Position numbers and translations under genes: made by a program | Notes under the pieces: generated by a model | Database searches by the model: none | Told to the model about the DNA's origin: nothing | Seen by the model: the letters and a program-made list of their open reading frames with translations, nothing else | Part shown: one piece after another, positions 28,163-35,826 of the stretch | How the letters are laid out: the number at the start of each line of letters is the position of its first letter | Position numbering within the stretch: position 1 is the stretch's first letter | NCBI RefSeq assembly: GCF_007827975.1 | Contig: NZ_VITT01000025.1 | Reading direction: 5' to 3' (one strand) | DNA length: 64,000 nucleotides | Source: Nitrospirillum viridazoti | GTDB lineage: Bacteria > Pseudomonadota > Alphaproteobacteria > Azospirillales > Azospirillaceae

Positions 28163-29242
28163 TCACTCGGCGGCGCTGCGGCGGTCCAACAGCTCATACT
28201 TGCGCAGGTAGCCGCGGAACTGGTGGTAATTCAGGCCCAGGTCGGCGGCGGCGCGTTTCTGGTGGAACTGGTTGCGCTCCAGCGCAGCGCGCAGCAAAGC
28301 CTTTTCAAAGTCCGCCACCTGTTCCAGGAAGTTGCAGGGCCCACTCGGCGCCGTCGTTGCGGAGCCGGGCGCGGTGGGGGTGGCGGGTGCCGCCTCGGCC
28401 TCCGCTTCCTCCGCCGGGGCCGGGCCGGCGCGGCGGTCGCCGGGCATGGCCACGGGGCGGAAGGGGGAGTCGAAGGGGTCGAAGATGACCTCGTCGATGG
28501 GCCGCTCCGCCCCCTGGGCACGATAGACCGCCCGCTCCACCACGTTCTTCAGTTCGCGGATGTTGCCCGGCCAGGGATAGGCCAGCAGTTGGCTCATGGC
28601 CTTGGGTGCGAAGCCGGGGAAGAAGGGCCGCCCCAGTTCGCGCGCCATGGCGATGCCGAAATGGTCGACCAGCATGGGGATGTCGTCGGCCCGCGCCCGC
28701 AAGGGGGGGATGGTCACCACGTCGAAGGACAGACGGTCCAGCAGGTCGGCGCGGAACTTGCCCGCAGACGCCATCCGAGGCAGGTCGGCGTTGGTGGCGC
28801 CCACCACGCGCACGTCCACCGACACCGTCTGGGTGCCGCCCACGCGCTCGAACTCCCCATACTCGATGACGCGCAGGATCTTCTCCTGAACCGAGGCCGA
28901 ACTGGTGGCGATTTCATCCAGGAACAGGGTGCCGCCGTCGGCCAGTTCGAACCGGCCGACATGGCGCTTCGCCGCGCCGGTGAAGGCGCCCTGCTCATGC
29001 CCGAACAGCTCCGTCTCCAGCAGCGTCTCGGACAAGGCCGCGCAGTTCAGCTTGATGAAGGGCTTGTCCCAGCGGGACGACAGATAGTGCAGGCGAGCAG
29101 CCACCAGTTCCTTGCCCGTGCCGCGCTCACCGATCACCAGCGTGGGGCGGTTCAGCGGCGCCGCCCGCGACACGTGCTCCATCAGCTGCAGGAAGGACGC
29201 GGCCTGGCCGACCAAGGACGGTGGGGTTGCGGAGGAGGCCAT
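28163..29242 (-). CDS. pspF: PspF-type sigma-54 activator of the phage-shock operon
   Basis: PspF is an enhancer-binding AAA+ ATPase that opens sigma-54 promoters of psp genes and is held inactive by PspA. The 359-residue protein starts directly with the AAA+ domain (no receiver or sensor domain, as in PspF): Walker A GERGTGKE (38-45), GAFTGA (85-90) that contacts sigma-54, Walker B GTLFLDEIA, arginine finger region and a C-terminal Fis-type helix-turn-helix (about 320-350, KRAAADLGLNYHQFRGYLRK). A Pro/Ala-rich linker (about 275-310) precedes the HTH. It is divergent from the psp operon. Confidence 0.93.
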   Translation of the reverse strand: MASSATPPSLVGQAASFLQLMEHVSRAAPLNRPTLVIGERGTGKELVAARLHYLSSRWDKPFIKLNCAALSETLLETELFGHEQGAFTGAAKRHVGRFELADGGTLFLDEIATSSASVQEKILRVIEYGEFERVGGTQTVSVDVRVVGATNADLPRMASAGKFRADLLDRLSFDVVTIPPLRARADDIPMLVDHFGIAMARELGRPFFPGFAPKAMSQLLAYPWPGNIRELKNVVERAVYRAQGAERPIDEVIFDPFDSPFRPVAMPGDRRAGPAPAEEAEAEAAPATPTAPGSATTAPSGPCNFLEQVADFEKALLRAALERNQFHQKRAAADLGLNYHQFRGYLRKYELLDRRSAAE

Positions 29243-29309
29243 GGGTGATTCGCTCGCGGGGCGGGAACTACCGCTTAAGAGGGGCGGCTTGGCCGATCAT
29301 GGCAGCAGT

Positions 29310-29324
29310 TGGCGAAATTCGCCA
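29310..29324. promoter_or_regulatory. Probable PspF upstream activator site
   Basis: A perfect inverted repeat TGGCGAA-A-TTCGCCA lies about 105 bp before the sigma-54 -24 box, the usual enhancer distance. AATTCGC-like cores are also found in enterobacterial PspF sites, as I recall them. Confidence 0.55.
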
Positions 29325-29420
29325 CATAATCGTGGATTCGGATAAGTTGCCCGTCCTCGCCCAAGGTGCAGATGAATATGTTTGGTTTATTATCAATGCC
29401 TTAGGTCAGAAAGATACAAT

Positions 29421-29436
29421 TGGCACGCCCCTTGCT
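29421..29436 (+). promoter_or_regulatory. Sigma-54 promoter of the psp operon
   Basis: TGGCACG-N4-TTGCT: the GG (29422-29423) and GC (29434-29435) are separated by exactly 10 bp, matching the -24/-12 consensus. It lies 54 bp before the first psp gene and between it and divergent pspF. Confidence 0.92.
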
Positions 29437-29489
29437 GATGTAGGGACACACGATCGAATGCAAGGAACTCATCGAAGGGGAATGCAGCG

Positions 29490-29660
29490 ATGACCGACCA
29501 CACGATCCACGACAAGGCCGGCGATGCCGGCTTCTTCGCCAGCCGGGCCCAGAGCCAACTGGCCATGTTGGCGGACGATTTCCGCGCCGTGCCGGCTGAA
29601 GCTTGGATCATCCTTGCGGTCGCCACCGTGTTGAGCAACCTTTTCATCGCCCTTGCCTGA
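29490..29660 (+). CDS. 56-residue membrane protein, first gene of the psp operon
   Basis: Read directly from the sequence: ATG 29490 to TGA 29658-29660, with GAAGGGGAATG upstream. The product starts MTDHTIHDKAGDAGFFASR, has a polar/amphipathic first half and ends in one hydrophobic segment (AWIILAVATVLSNLFIALA). It is the first gene after the sigma-54 promoter and lies 14 bp before pspA. I know no named family; position suggests a membrane partner or sensor peptide in the Psp response, by inference only. Codon usage resembles its neighbours, supporting a real gene. Confidence 0.7.
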   Translation: MTDHTIHDKAGDAGFFASRAQSQLAMLADDFRAVPAEAWIILAVATVLSNLFIALA

Positions 29661-29674
29661 AGGAGACCTGACTC

Positions 29675-30346
29675 ATGGGCATCTTTTCGCGCCTCAGCGA
29701 CATCATCAATTCCAACCTGAACGCCATCCTGGATCGCGCCGAGGACCCGGAGAAGATCATCCGTCTGGTCATCCAGGAAATGGAAGACACGCTGGTCGAG
29801 GTTCGTTCCTCCGCGGTGAAGACCGTGGCGGAGAAGAAGGAGATCGAGCGCCGCCTGGTCGAACTCCGCCGTGAGGCCGAGGAATGGCAGCGCAAGGCCG
29901 AGCTGGCCCTGTCCAAGGACCGCGAGGACCTGGCCAAGGGCGCCCTGATGGCCCGCGCCAAGATCGCCGAAGCCGCCGACGGCCTGACGACCGACCTGGG
30001 CCGCCTGGATGAGGCCCTGGCGAAGACCAACGACGATATCGGCCAGCTGCAGGCCAAGCTGCAGGACGCCAAGACGCGGGAACGCGCCATCGTCGCCCGC
30101 CAGAAGACCGCCACGGCGCGTCTGAAGGTCAAGACCCAGCTTCACGACGACCGCATCACCGATGCCTTCTCGCGTTTCGACCAGATCGAGCGCAACCTGG
30201 ATGTCCTGGAAGGCAAGGCGGAAGTCCTGGATATGGGACGCAAGCGCAGCCTGGCGGACGAGATCGCCGAGCTGGAGAACAACGACAAGGTCGAATCCGA
30301 GCTGCAGGCCCTGAAGGCCAAGCTGGCGACCAAGAACCAGGGGTAA
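29675..30346 (+). CDS. pspA: Phage shock protein A
   Basis: PspA (IM30/ESCRT-III-like) binds PspF when idle and assembles on damaged inner membrane under stress. The 223-residue protein begins MGIFSRLSDIINSNLNAILD, the amphipathic membrane-binding helix, continues with RAEDPEKIIRLVIQEMEDTL and then long heptad coiled-coil helices to the end. Length is normal. AAGGAG precedes ATG 29675. It is second in the sigma-54-controlled operon. Confidence 0.97.
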   Translation: MGIFSRLSDIINSNLNAILDRAEDPEKIIRLVIQEMEDTLVEVRSSAVKTVAEKKEIERRLVELRREAEEWQRKAELALSKDREDLAKGALMARAKIAEAADGLTTDLGRLDEALAKTNDDIGQLQAKLQDAKTRERAIVARQKTATARLKVKTQLHDDRITDAFSRFDQIERNLDVLEGKAEVLDMGRKRSLADEIAELENNDKVESELQALKAKLATKNQG

Positions 30347-30353
30347 TCTGTCC

Positions 30354-30584
30354 ATGGATCTGGACGCACTTGTCGCCGTACCCATCATCTTCATGGTCAT
30401 CGTGGCGCCGGTGTGGATCATCGCCCACTATGTGACCAAGTGGCGGGTCGCCAAGACACTGTCGGTCGATGACGAGCGCATGCTGTCGGACCTGTGGCAC
30501 AGCGCCACTGAAATGGACAGCCGCATCCAGCAGCTGGAGAAGATCCTGGATGCGGAGGCCCCGGGCTGGAGGGCACGGCAATGA
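30354..30584 (+). CDS. pspB: Phage shock protein B
   Basis: PspB is a small inner-membrane protein that relays envelope stress to PspA with PspC. The 76-residue protein has one N-terminal membrane helix (ALVAVPIIFMVIVAPVWIIAHY), then a cytoplasmic leucine-zipper-like helix (MDSRIQQLEKILDAEAPGW). The stop overlaps the pspC ATG (ATGA). The tail EKILDAEAPGWRAR recurs almost unchanged in the gene at 31590. Confidence 0.93.
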   Translation: MDLDALVAVPIIFMVIVAPVWIIAHYVTKWRVAKTLSVDDERMLSDLWHSATEMDSRIQQLEKILDAEAPGWRARQ

Positions 30585-31117
30585 CTGGTAGAGGCTCTAA
30601 CCCGCCGCCCTTCCCCGGGCGGCGGCCCCCCGGCGGAACCTCCGGTGGCGGTTCGGGCGGGTATGGCGGCGGCAGCCGCTGGACCAACCCCGCCGCCGGT
30701 GCCCAGGGCGGTACCCATGGGGGCGGCGGTACCTTCCGCAGCCCCAATCCCCACCGCCTGTATCGCAACCCCCGCGCCGGCAAGGTGGCCGGTGTCTGCG
30801 CCGGTGTCGCCGACTACTTCAGCGTCGATGCCTGGCTGGTGCGGTTGGGCATGGTCCTGGGCCTGGTGTTCTTCTTCCCGGCCACGATCATCGCCTACAT
30901 CGTGCTGGCCGTCGTGCTGAAGCCGCAGCCCCAGGGGCTGTACGAAAGCAACGAGGAAGAGGTGTTCTGGCGGTCGGTCACCACCCGCCCCGACCAGACT
31001 CTGGCCGGCCTGCGCGCCAAGTTCCGCGACCTGGATCGCGAGATCGGCGCCATGGAAAGCGCCGTCGCCTCTCGCGAGTTCGACCTGCGGCGGCAGTTCA
31101 AAGATCTGGAGAAGTAG
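30581..31117 (+). CDS. pspC: Phage shock protein C with Gly-rich N-terminal extension
   Basis: The 178-residue protein has a disordered Gly/Pro-rich first 50 residues (SGGGSGGYGGGSRW), then the PspC domain (about 58-115): RLYRNPRAGKVAGVCAGVAD, a membrane helix (LGMVLGLVFFFPATIIAYIVL), and a coiled C-terminal region ending MESAVASREFDLRRQFKDL. PspC responds to secretin or membrane stress and binds PspB and PspA. The Gly-rich extension is longer than in E. coli PspC. It overlaps pspB by four bases. Confidence 0.93.
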   Translation: MTGRGSNPPPFPGRRPPGGTSGGGSGGYGGGSRWTNPAAGAQGGTHGGGGTFRSPNPHRLYRNPRAGKVAGVCAGVADYFSVDAWLVRLGMVLGLVFFFPATIIAYIVLAVVLKPQPQGLYESNEEEVFWRSVTTRPDQTLAGLRAKFRDLDREIGAMESAVASREFDLRRQFKDLEK

Positions 31118-31338
31118 GTCTCCAGGCGTGCACGGGGAATGCGGGGAAAGACCTTTCAGCCCCCTCCCCCGGCGGCGGCCACCCCCGGCCGTTTATTGCG
31201 GCAGCCCATCCCAATGGTTGCCAGGGCCTGTCACCAGGCACAAAATAATTTAAGATTGCGTGGCCTGACGGGATCGGCCCGGTCCCGTCGACGCCCCAGG
31301 TTTACCCGTCACACGACCCTTAGCAGGTGGCCGTCCCC

Positions 31339-31575
31339 ATGTCGCCGATACTCGTCCCCCTCTTGGCGCTGTGTATTCCCATCGTGGCCATCGTCTTGCG
31401 GGCGATGCAGAAGCTGCAGGATATCGAGGCCATGGCCCAGGCGCGCCGCGGCCAGCAGGACCAGCGCTTCCGCTGCTACGATGACCTGGAGCGCCGCGTG
31501 ACCCAGATGGAGCGGCACGTCACCAGCCCCGAATTCGACCTCAACCGCAAGCTGAGCCAGTTGGCCCAGCGCTGA
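31339..31575 (+). CDS. PspB-like membrane protein with a PspC-type C-terminal tail
   Basis: ATG 31339 is preceded by GGTGG; GTG 31327 would add four residues. The 78-residue protein has an N-terminal membrane helix (SPILVPLLALCIPIVAIVL) as in PspB, but its end, DLERRVTQMERHVTSPEFDL, matches the PspC tail in this operon (DLDREIGAMESAVASREFDL) far better than the PspB tail. It therefore looks like a mosaic small Psp protein. A 220-bp gap separates it from pspC, so it may have its own promoter. Role in the Psp response is inferred from similarity and position. Confidence 0.7.
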   Translation: MSPILVPLLALCIPIVAIVLRAMQKLQDIEAMAQARRGQQDQRFRCYDDLERRVTQMERHVTSPEFDLNRKLSQLAQR

Positions 31576-31589
31576 TAGGACGAAGCCCC

Positions 31590-31805
31590 ATGTCCCCCCT
31601 GCTGATCCCCCTCGCCGCCCTGATGATCCCCATCGTGGCCCTGGTGACCCGTTACATGATCCGCGCGCGCGAGCTGCAGGCCCAGGGCCTGTCGGATCAC
31701 GCCGCCGGCGACCTACTGGCCCGCGCCGACCGGCTGGAGCAGCGGGTGCAGCAGCTGGAACGCCTGCTGGATGCCGAATCCCCCGGTTGGCGCGCCCGCG
31801 CCTGA
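31590..31805 (+). CDS. Second PspB-like protein
   Basis: The 71-residue protein has the same plan as PspB: an N-terminal membrane helix (SPLLIPLAALMIPIVALVTRY) and a cytoplasmic coil ending LERLLDAESPGWRARA, nearly identical to the PspB ending LEKILDAEAPGWRARQ. Its N-terminus is closest to the preceding gene (MSPILVPL / MSPLLIPL). It follows that gene after 14 bp. With pspB and the 31339 gene this makes three PspB-like proteins at one locus, apparently by local duplication. Confidence 0.75.
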   Translation: MSPLLIPLAALMIPIVALVTRYMIRARELQAQGLSDHAAGDLLARADRLEQRVQQLERLLDAESPGWRARA

Positions 31806-31913
31806 CCCTGTTCCCCTATCCCTTCGCCCCGCCACGGCGCGCTTGAACGGCACTGCGGCGGGGCCTTAGATGGGAAGATCGTCATCTTCCCCGCGATAGG
31901 ACACCCAGCGCCC

Positions 31914-32719
31914 GTGCCGCGACCCACCCTTGCCGGGGCTGCTTTCCTGATGTCGGCCTTGGCGGCCGTCTCGACGGCGTTGTTTTCCGATGGCGCCGGT
32001 GCCCAGTCCCCCGCCGCCCAATCCCCCACCTTGATCTTCGGCATCCTGGAGACGGAACAGCCGCCGCTGGTGGACCTGCGGAACGGCGAGGTGGCCGGCG
32101 GCCTCATCAAGGCCATTGGCGACGAGATCGCCCGGCGCACGGGCTTGAGGCCTCTCTACCGCCTGGCCCCTCGCAACCGCCTAGAGGCCGACCTGGCCGA
32201 CGGCCTGATCGACCTGGCCTGTGGCTACAGCCCCGATTGGCTGCCCAAGGTGGCCATCACCCGCTTCTCAACCCCCATCCTGGTCAGCCACAGCGTGCTG
32301 GTCGTCCGCCGGGCCGACGGCGAACGCTTGCGCACCCTGGGCGACCTGGCCGGGCGGCCCATCGGCGCCATCCTGGGTTTCCGCTACCCGCGCGAGGTGG
32401 AGGCGGCCTTCATCGACGGCACCTGGCAGCGGGAGGACGCGCCGTCCGCGGAAAGAATTTCCTGAAGCTGCGCAACCGGCGGGTGGACGCCATCCTGACC
32501 ACCGACCTGGAGGCCGACTACCGCCAGACGGTGGACAAGACCTGGGCACAGGCGCTGACCGTCCTGCCCCAGACGGTGGGCGATCATGAGGAACGCTGCG
32601 CCAACGCCCCCCGGTCGCCCCTGCCGATGGAAACGCTGGACGCCGCCATCGGGGCCATGCGGGCCGACGGCACGCTGACCCGCCTGCGCCTGGCCGCCAC
32701 GGGGCGGGCGGGAAGCTAG
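31914..32719 (+). pseudogene. Family 3 solute-binding protein, frameshifted
   Basis: The first frame (31914-32465) encodes a signal peptide (AAFLMSALAAVSTALF) and the start of an extracellular solute-binding protein (IFGILETEQPPLVDLRNGEV, LIDLACGYSPDWLPKVAIT). It stops after DAPSAERIS. The next frame continues the fold without overlap: KNFLKLRNRRVDAILTTD, then QTVDKTWAQAL to the end at 32719. One missing A in GAAAG (32451-32455) would restore a protein of about 268 residues. Either a recent frameshift or a base-call error. No permease genes are adjacent, so a stand-alone periplasmic binding protein or sensor is likely. Confidence 0.8.
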
Positions 32720-32729
32720 TTGTTACATC

Positions 32730-32834
32730 GCCCTCAAACGCCGGGCGCCGGCAGCCGCCGGCCTGGCTTATCCTCGATTTCCAGTCCGCCTTCGGCTCCC
32801 CAGAAATCTCCGGCGGACGTGGTCGCGTCCCATA
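32730..32834 (+). repeat. Dispersed intergenic repeat, copy C
   Basis: GCCCTCAAACGCCGGGCGCC, palindromic CCGGCAGCCGCCGG, TGGCTTATCCTCGA, CAGTCCGCCTTCGGCTCCC, TCTCCGGCGGACG and GTCGCGTCCCATA. It starts 11 bp after the solute-binding pseudogene stop and lacks the terminal hairpin. A separate hairpin GGGCCGCC...GGCGGGCC-like sequence follows before scoB. Confidence 0.8.
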
Positions 32835-32907
32835 AAACACGGGCAAAAAGAACGGGCCGCCCCCAGGGTGACGGCCCGCCTTTACGTCAAATCATTCAGC
32901 ACTAGGC

Positions 32908-33573
32908 TTACAAGCCCGGCCCCACCTTGAACTCGGCCTCGGTCTTCTGGCGGATCTCGTCCACCGTCACGCCGGGGGCGACCTCGGCCAGGATCAGGCC
33001 GCTGCCGCCTTCCTTGTCGACCTGGAAGACGCCCAGGTCGGTGATGATCATGTCCACGACCTTGGTGCCGGTCAGCGGCAGGGTGCAGGCCTTCAGGATC
33101 TTGGGCTCCAGCGCGCCGGTCTTCTTGTCGACGGCGCAGTGTTCCATGACCACGACCACCTTCTTGACGCCGGCCACCAGGTCCATGGCGCCACCCATGC
33201 CCTTGACCATCTTGCCCGGGATCATCCAGTTGGCGAGATCGCCGTTGGCCGCCACCTGCATGGCGCCCAGCACGGACAGGTCGATGTGGCCGCCGCGGAT
33301 CATGGCGAAGCTGTCGGCGGAGCTGAAGAAGCTGCTGTACGGCAGTTCGGTGATGGTCTGCTTGCCGGCGTTGATCAGGTCCGGATCCTCCTCCCCCTCA
33401 TAGGGGAAGGGGCCCATGCCCAGCATGCCGTTCTCACTCTGCAGGGTAACCTGCACGCCGTCGGGGATGTAGTTGGCCACCAGCGTCGGAATGCCGATGC
33501 CCAGGTTGACGTAGAAACCGTCGCGCAGCTCTTTCGCGGCGCGGGCGGCGATGTCCTCACGGGTCCATGCCAT
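32908..33573 (-). CDS. scoB: 3-oxoacid CoA-transferase, subunit B
   Basis: With ScoA this enzyme moves CoA from succinyl-CoA to acetoacetate or a similar 3-oxoacid. The 221-residue subunit contains the catalytic glutamate in SENGMLGMGP, the N-terminal YVNLGIGIPTLV and the C-terminal GVFQVDKEGG. It lies 12 bp after scoA and is translated from ATG 33573 with a nearby AGGAG. Length is normal. Confidence 0.95.
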   Translation of the reverse strand: MAWTREDIAARAAKELRDGFYVNLGIGIPTLVANYIPDGVQVTLQSENGMLGMGPFPYEGEEDPDLINAGKQTITELPYSSFFSSADSFAMIRGGHIDLSVLGAMQVAANGDLANWMIPGKMVKGMGGAMDLVAGVKKVVVVMEHCAVDKKTGALEPKILKACTLPLTGTKVVDMIITDLGVFQVDKEGGSGLILAEVAPGVTVDEIRQKTEAEFKVGPGL

Positions 33574-33585
33574 AGGTCAGCTCCT

Positions 33586-34290
33586 TCACGCGCGCGGACG
33601 GGTGGTGCGCTGCTCGATGCGCTTTTCGAACTTGGCGCCCTTGATGATGCGCTGGACGAAGATGCCGGGGGTGTGGATGTGGTCGGGTTCGAAGCTGCCC
33701 GGTTCCACCAGTTCCTCGACCTCGACCACCGTCACCTTGCCGGCCGTGGCCATCATCGGGTTGAAGTTCCGCGCCGTCTTGCGATAGACGAGGTTGCCCT
33801 CGGTATCGCCCTTCCAGGCCTTGACGATGGACAAGTCAGCGACGATGCCGCGCTCCATCACATAGGTCTCGCCGTCGAACTCGCGCAGCTCCTTGCCCTC
33901 GGCCACCAGCGTGCCCACGCCCGTCTTGGTGAAGAAGGCGGGGATGCCGGCGCCGCCGGCGCGGATGCGCTCGGCCAGGGTGCCCTGGGGGTTGAATTCC
34001 AGCTCAAGCTCACCGGACAGGTACTGCTGGGCGAACAGCTTGTTCTCACCCACGTAGCTGCTGATCATCTTCTTGATCTGCTTGGTTTCCAACAGCACGC
34101 CCAGGCCGAAGCCATCGACACCGGCGTTGTTGGAGACGACCGTGAGCCCGGTCACGCCCGAGAGGCGGATGGCCTCGATCAGGTTTTCCGGGATGCCGCA
34201 CAGGCCGAAGCCGCCGGCCATGACGGTGATGTCGTTGCGCAACAGCCCGGCCAGGGCGGTTACGGCGTCGGGGTAGACCTTCTTGCTCAT
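33586..34290 (-). CDS. scoA: 3-oxoacid CoA-transferase, subunit A
   Basis: The 234-residue subunit starts MSKKVYPDAVTAL at ATG 34290, with GGAG 6 bp upstream; a longer open frame to 34353 is not needed. Family motifs are VMAGGFGLCGIPENLI (CoA-binding glycine loop), SNNAGVDGFGLG and EFNPQGTLAERIRAGGAGIPAFFT. It forms an operon with scoB. A perfect inverted repeat upstream (34395-34416) suggests control by a TetR-type fatty-acid or ketone regulator. Confidence 0.95.
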   Translation of the reverse strand: MSKKVYPDAVTALAGLLRNDITVMAGGFGLCGIPENLIEAIRLSGVTGLTVVSNNAGVDGFGLGVLLETKQIKKMISSYVGENKLFAQQYLSGELELEFNPQGTLAERIRAGGAGIPAFFTKTGVGTLVAEGKELREFDGETYVMERGIVADLSIVKAWKGDTEGNLVYRKTARNFNPMMATAGKVTVVEVEELVEPGSFEPDHIHTPGIFVQRIIKGAKFEKRIEQRTTRPRA

Positions 34291-34394
34291 CGTGTCTCCG
34301 GACGGCCCCCTAAGATGTTTGGATTCCGGCGCCGGCCCCTCTCCCGGGCCCAATGCACCGCAGCATTGCTTACGGCCCCGACGGGGGTTAAGTC

Positions 34395-34416
34395 AACTTG
34401 AACGACCATTCAAGTT
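34395..34416. promoter_or_regulatory. Palindromic operator upstream of scoAB
   Basis: AACTTGAA-CGACCA-TTCAAGTT, perfect 8-bp arms, about 105 bp before scoA. TTGAA-N6-TTCAA symmetry is common for TetR-family lipid regulators. It also lies 90 bp before the divergent marC gene. Confidence 0.6.
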
Positions 34417-34504
34417 CGGCAGCCCTGACCCCTGCCAGCCGCCGCTTGCAGCAGGCGCCCCAACGCGCTAGACCCAGGAGGGTCTGCCGGGACGCCCGCG
34501 ACCT

Positions 34505-35191
34505 ATGGTCCTGCCTCCCACGGCCTACCCCCTTTCCTCAGGCCCGTTCCCCGTGCTGGACCTCATCCTCACCACCGCCGTCGCCCTGTTCGTCACCATC
34601 GATCCCGTCGGGCTGGGCCCCATGTTCGTGGGCCTGACGGCCGGCATGGACCAGCGCTATCGCCGGCGCATGGCCATCAAGGGCACGGTCATCGCGGCCC
34701 TGATCCTGTTCTTCTTCGCCTTCGCCGGCGACCTGTTGTTGCGGGCGCTGGGTATCGGCTTCGCCGCCTTCCGCATCGCCGGCGGCGTGCTGCTGATGCT
34801 GGTGGCCATCGACATGGTATTCGCCCGCGAAAGCGGTGTGCGCACCGCCACGGCGGACGAGCGGGAAGAGGCCCGGCACCGCGCCGACATCTCCGTCTTC
34901 CCCCTGGCCATCCCGCTGATCAGCGGCCCCGGCACCATGACCACCATCGTGCTGTTCATGGGCCGCGCCCACGGCGATCTGGCGAAGCAGGCCGTGGTGC
35001 TGGGCGTCCTGGCCGGCATCCTGGCCCTGACCCTGTTCGTGCTGATCTTCGCCACCAAGGTCAGCCGCATCCTGGGCCGTACCGGCATCACCGTGCTGAA
35101 CCGCGTGCTGGGCATCCTGCTGTCAGCGCTGGCCTGCCAGTTCGTGATCGACGGGATTTTGGCCAGCGGGCTGATCCCAGGGAAAGGCTGA
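34505..35191 (+). CDS. MarC family integral membrane protein (second)
   Basis: The 228-residue protein has six hydrophobic helices and MarC landmarks VTIDPVGLGPMFVGLT, FRIAGGVLLMLVAIDMVF and FPLAIPLISGPGTMTTIVL. It differs clearly from the protein at 22851 (helix 1 has IDPVG rather than LTPFA), so the two are old paralogues rather than a recent copy. Transport substrate is unknown. It is divergent from scoAB. Confidence 0.88.
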   Translation: MVLPPTAYPLSSGPFPVLDLILTTAVALFVTIDPVGLGPMFVGLTAGMDQRYRRRMAIKGTVIAALILFFFAFAGDLLLRALGIGFAAFRIAGGVLLMLVAIDMVFARESGVRTATADEREEARHRADISVFPLAIPLISGPGTMTTIVLFMGRAHGDLAKQAVVLGVLAGILALTLFVLIFATKVSRILGRTGITVLNRVLGILLSALACQFVIDGILASGLIPGKG

Positions 35192-35200
35192 GGTGCCGGA

Positions 35201-35371
35201 ATGGTGCAAAAGCCCGTTGGCCCTGAACGGCTGGTCAAATCAGAGACGCGCTTGCGCCTTGGGGATGCGCTGGCCGCGTTGAGCCGGAAGGCGGGTCTTC
35301 GCAATGAAGACCCCACCGTTCTTGACGCCGTGCGTGACACGGCGCCCGCCAAGCCGTTGACGTTCGACTGA
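35201..35371 (+). CDS. Small hypothetical protein (56 aa)
   Basis: Read directly: ATG 35201 with GAGG upstream, stop TGA 35369-35371. The product (MVQKPVGPERLVKSETRLRL..., ending AKPLTFD) is basic, helical and has no membrane segment. It starts 10 bp after the marC stop and ends exactly where the convergent DUF971 gene ends. Codon pattern is coding-like, but no family is recognised. Confidence 0.45.
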   Translation: MVQKPVGPERLVKSETRLRLGDALAALSRKAGLRNEDPTVLDAVRDTAPAKPLTFD

Positions 35372-35815
35372 TCAGCCGCATCCACCGCCACCCGAGCCGC
35401 AGCTGGGGCCGTGGCGGTGGGGGGCCGTGTCGCGGTCGAGGCCCTGGGCCTCAAGGTTCGACAGATAGCGGGCCCAGCGCTCATCGTATTCCAGGCCCAG
35501 CTCGTACAGGTACTTCCAGGAGAAGATGCCGGTGTCGTGGCCGTCGTCGAAGATCAGGCGGACGGCGTAGTTGCCGATGGGCTCCAGCTCCGCCACCGCG
35601 ACGGCGCGCTTGCCCGGCACCGTCTGCTTCTGATCGGGGCTGTGGCCCTGCACCTCGGCCGACGGGCTTTCCACCCGCAGATACTCGGCCGGCAGGGTGG
35701 CACGGGCCCCGTTGTCGAAGGTGATGACCAGTTCACGCTCCGCCCGCTTGTAGCGGATCTCGGTCGGCCAGTGCTGGGTGCCGTGGGCGTCGGTCGCGAA
35801 GTTTTCCTGGGTCAT
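35372..35815 (-). CDS. DUF971 protein (gamma-butyrobetaine hydroxylase N-terminal-like)
   Basis: The 147-residue protein has the DUF971 pattern: WPTEIRYKRAERELVITFDNG, then LPAEYLRVESPSAEVQGHS and the late GIFSWKYLYELG. In hydroxylases this small domain precedes the catalytic part; free-standing bacterial forms are linked to Fe-S or Mrp proteins, function unsettled. The C-terminus ends in a Cys/Gly/His-rich tail (HRHGPSCGSGGGGCG) that could bind metal. It is last in the run ybbN - Lon-domain - Trm112 - DUF971. Confidence 0.88.
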   Translation of the reverse strand: MTQENFATDAHGTQHWPTEIRYKRAERELVITFDNGARATLPAEYLRVESPSAEVQGHSPDQKQTVPGKRAVAVAELEPIGNYAVRLIFDDGHDTGIFSWKYLYELGLEYDERWARYLSNLEAQGLDRDTAPHRHGPSCGSGGGGCG

Positions 35816-35826
35816 GACTGTCAGCC

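Noticed and set aside
31118..31326. Second sigma-54 promoter before the extra psp genes
   Set aside because: GGCACAAAATAATTTAAGATTGC contains GG and GC but with wrong spacing (about 19 bp instead of 10).
32440..32470. Programmed frameshift in the solute-binding protein
   Set aside because: The site has only three A residues and no slippery heptamer or following structure; a simple lesion or read error is more likely.
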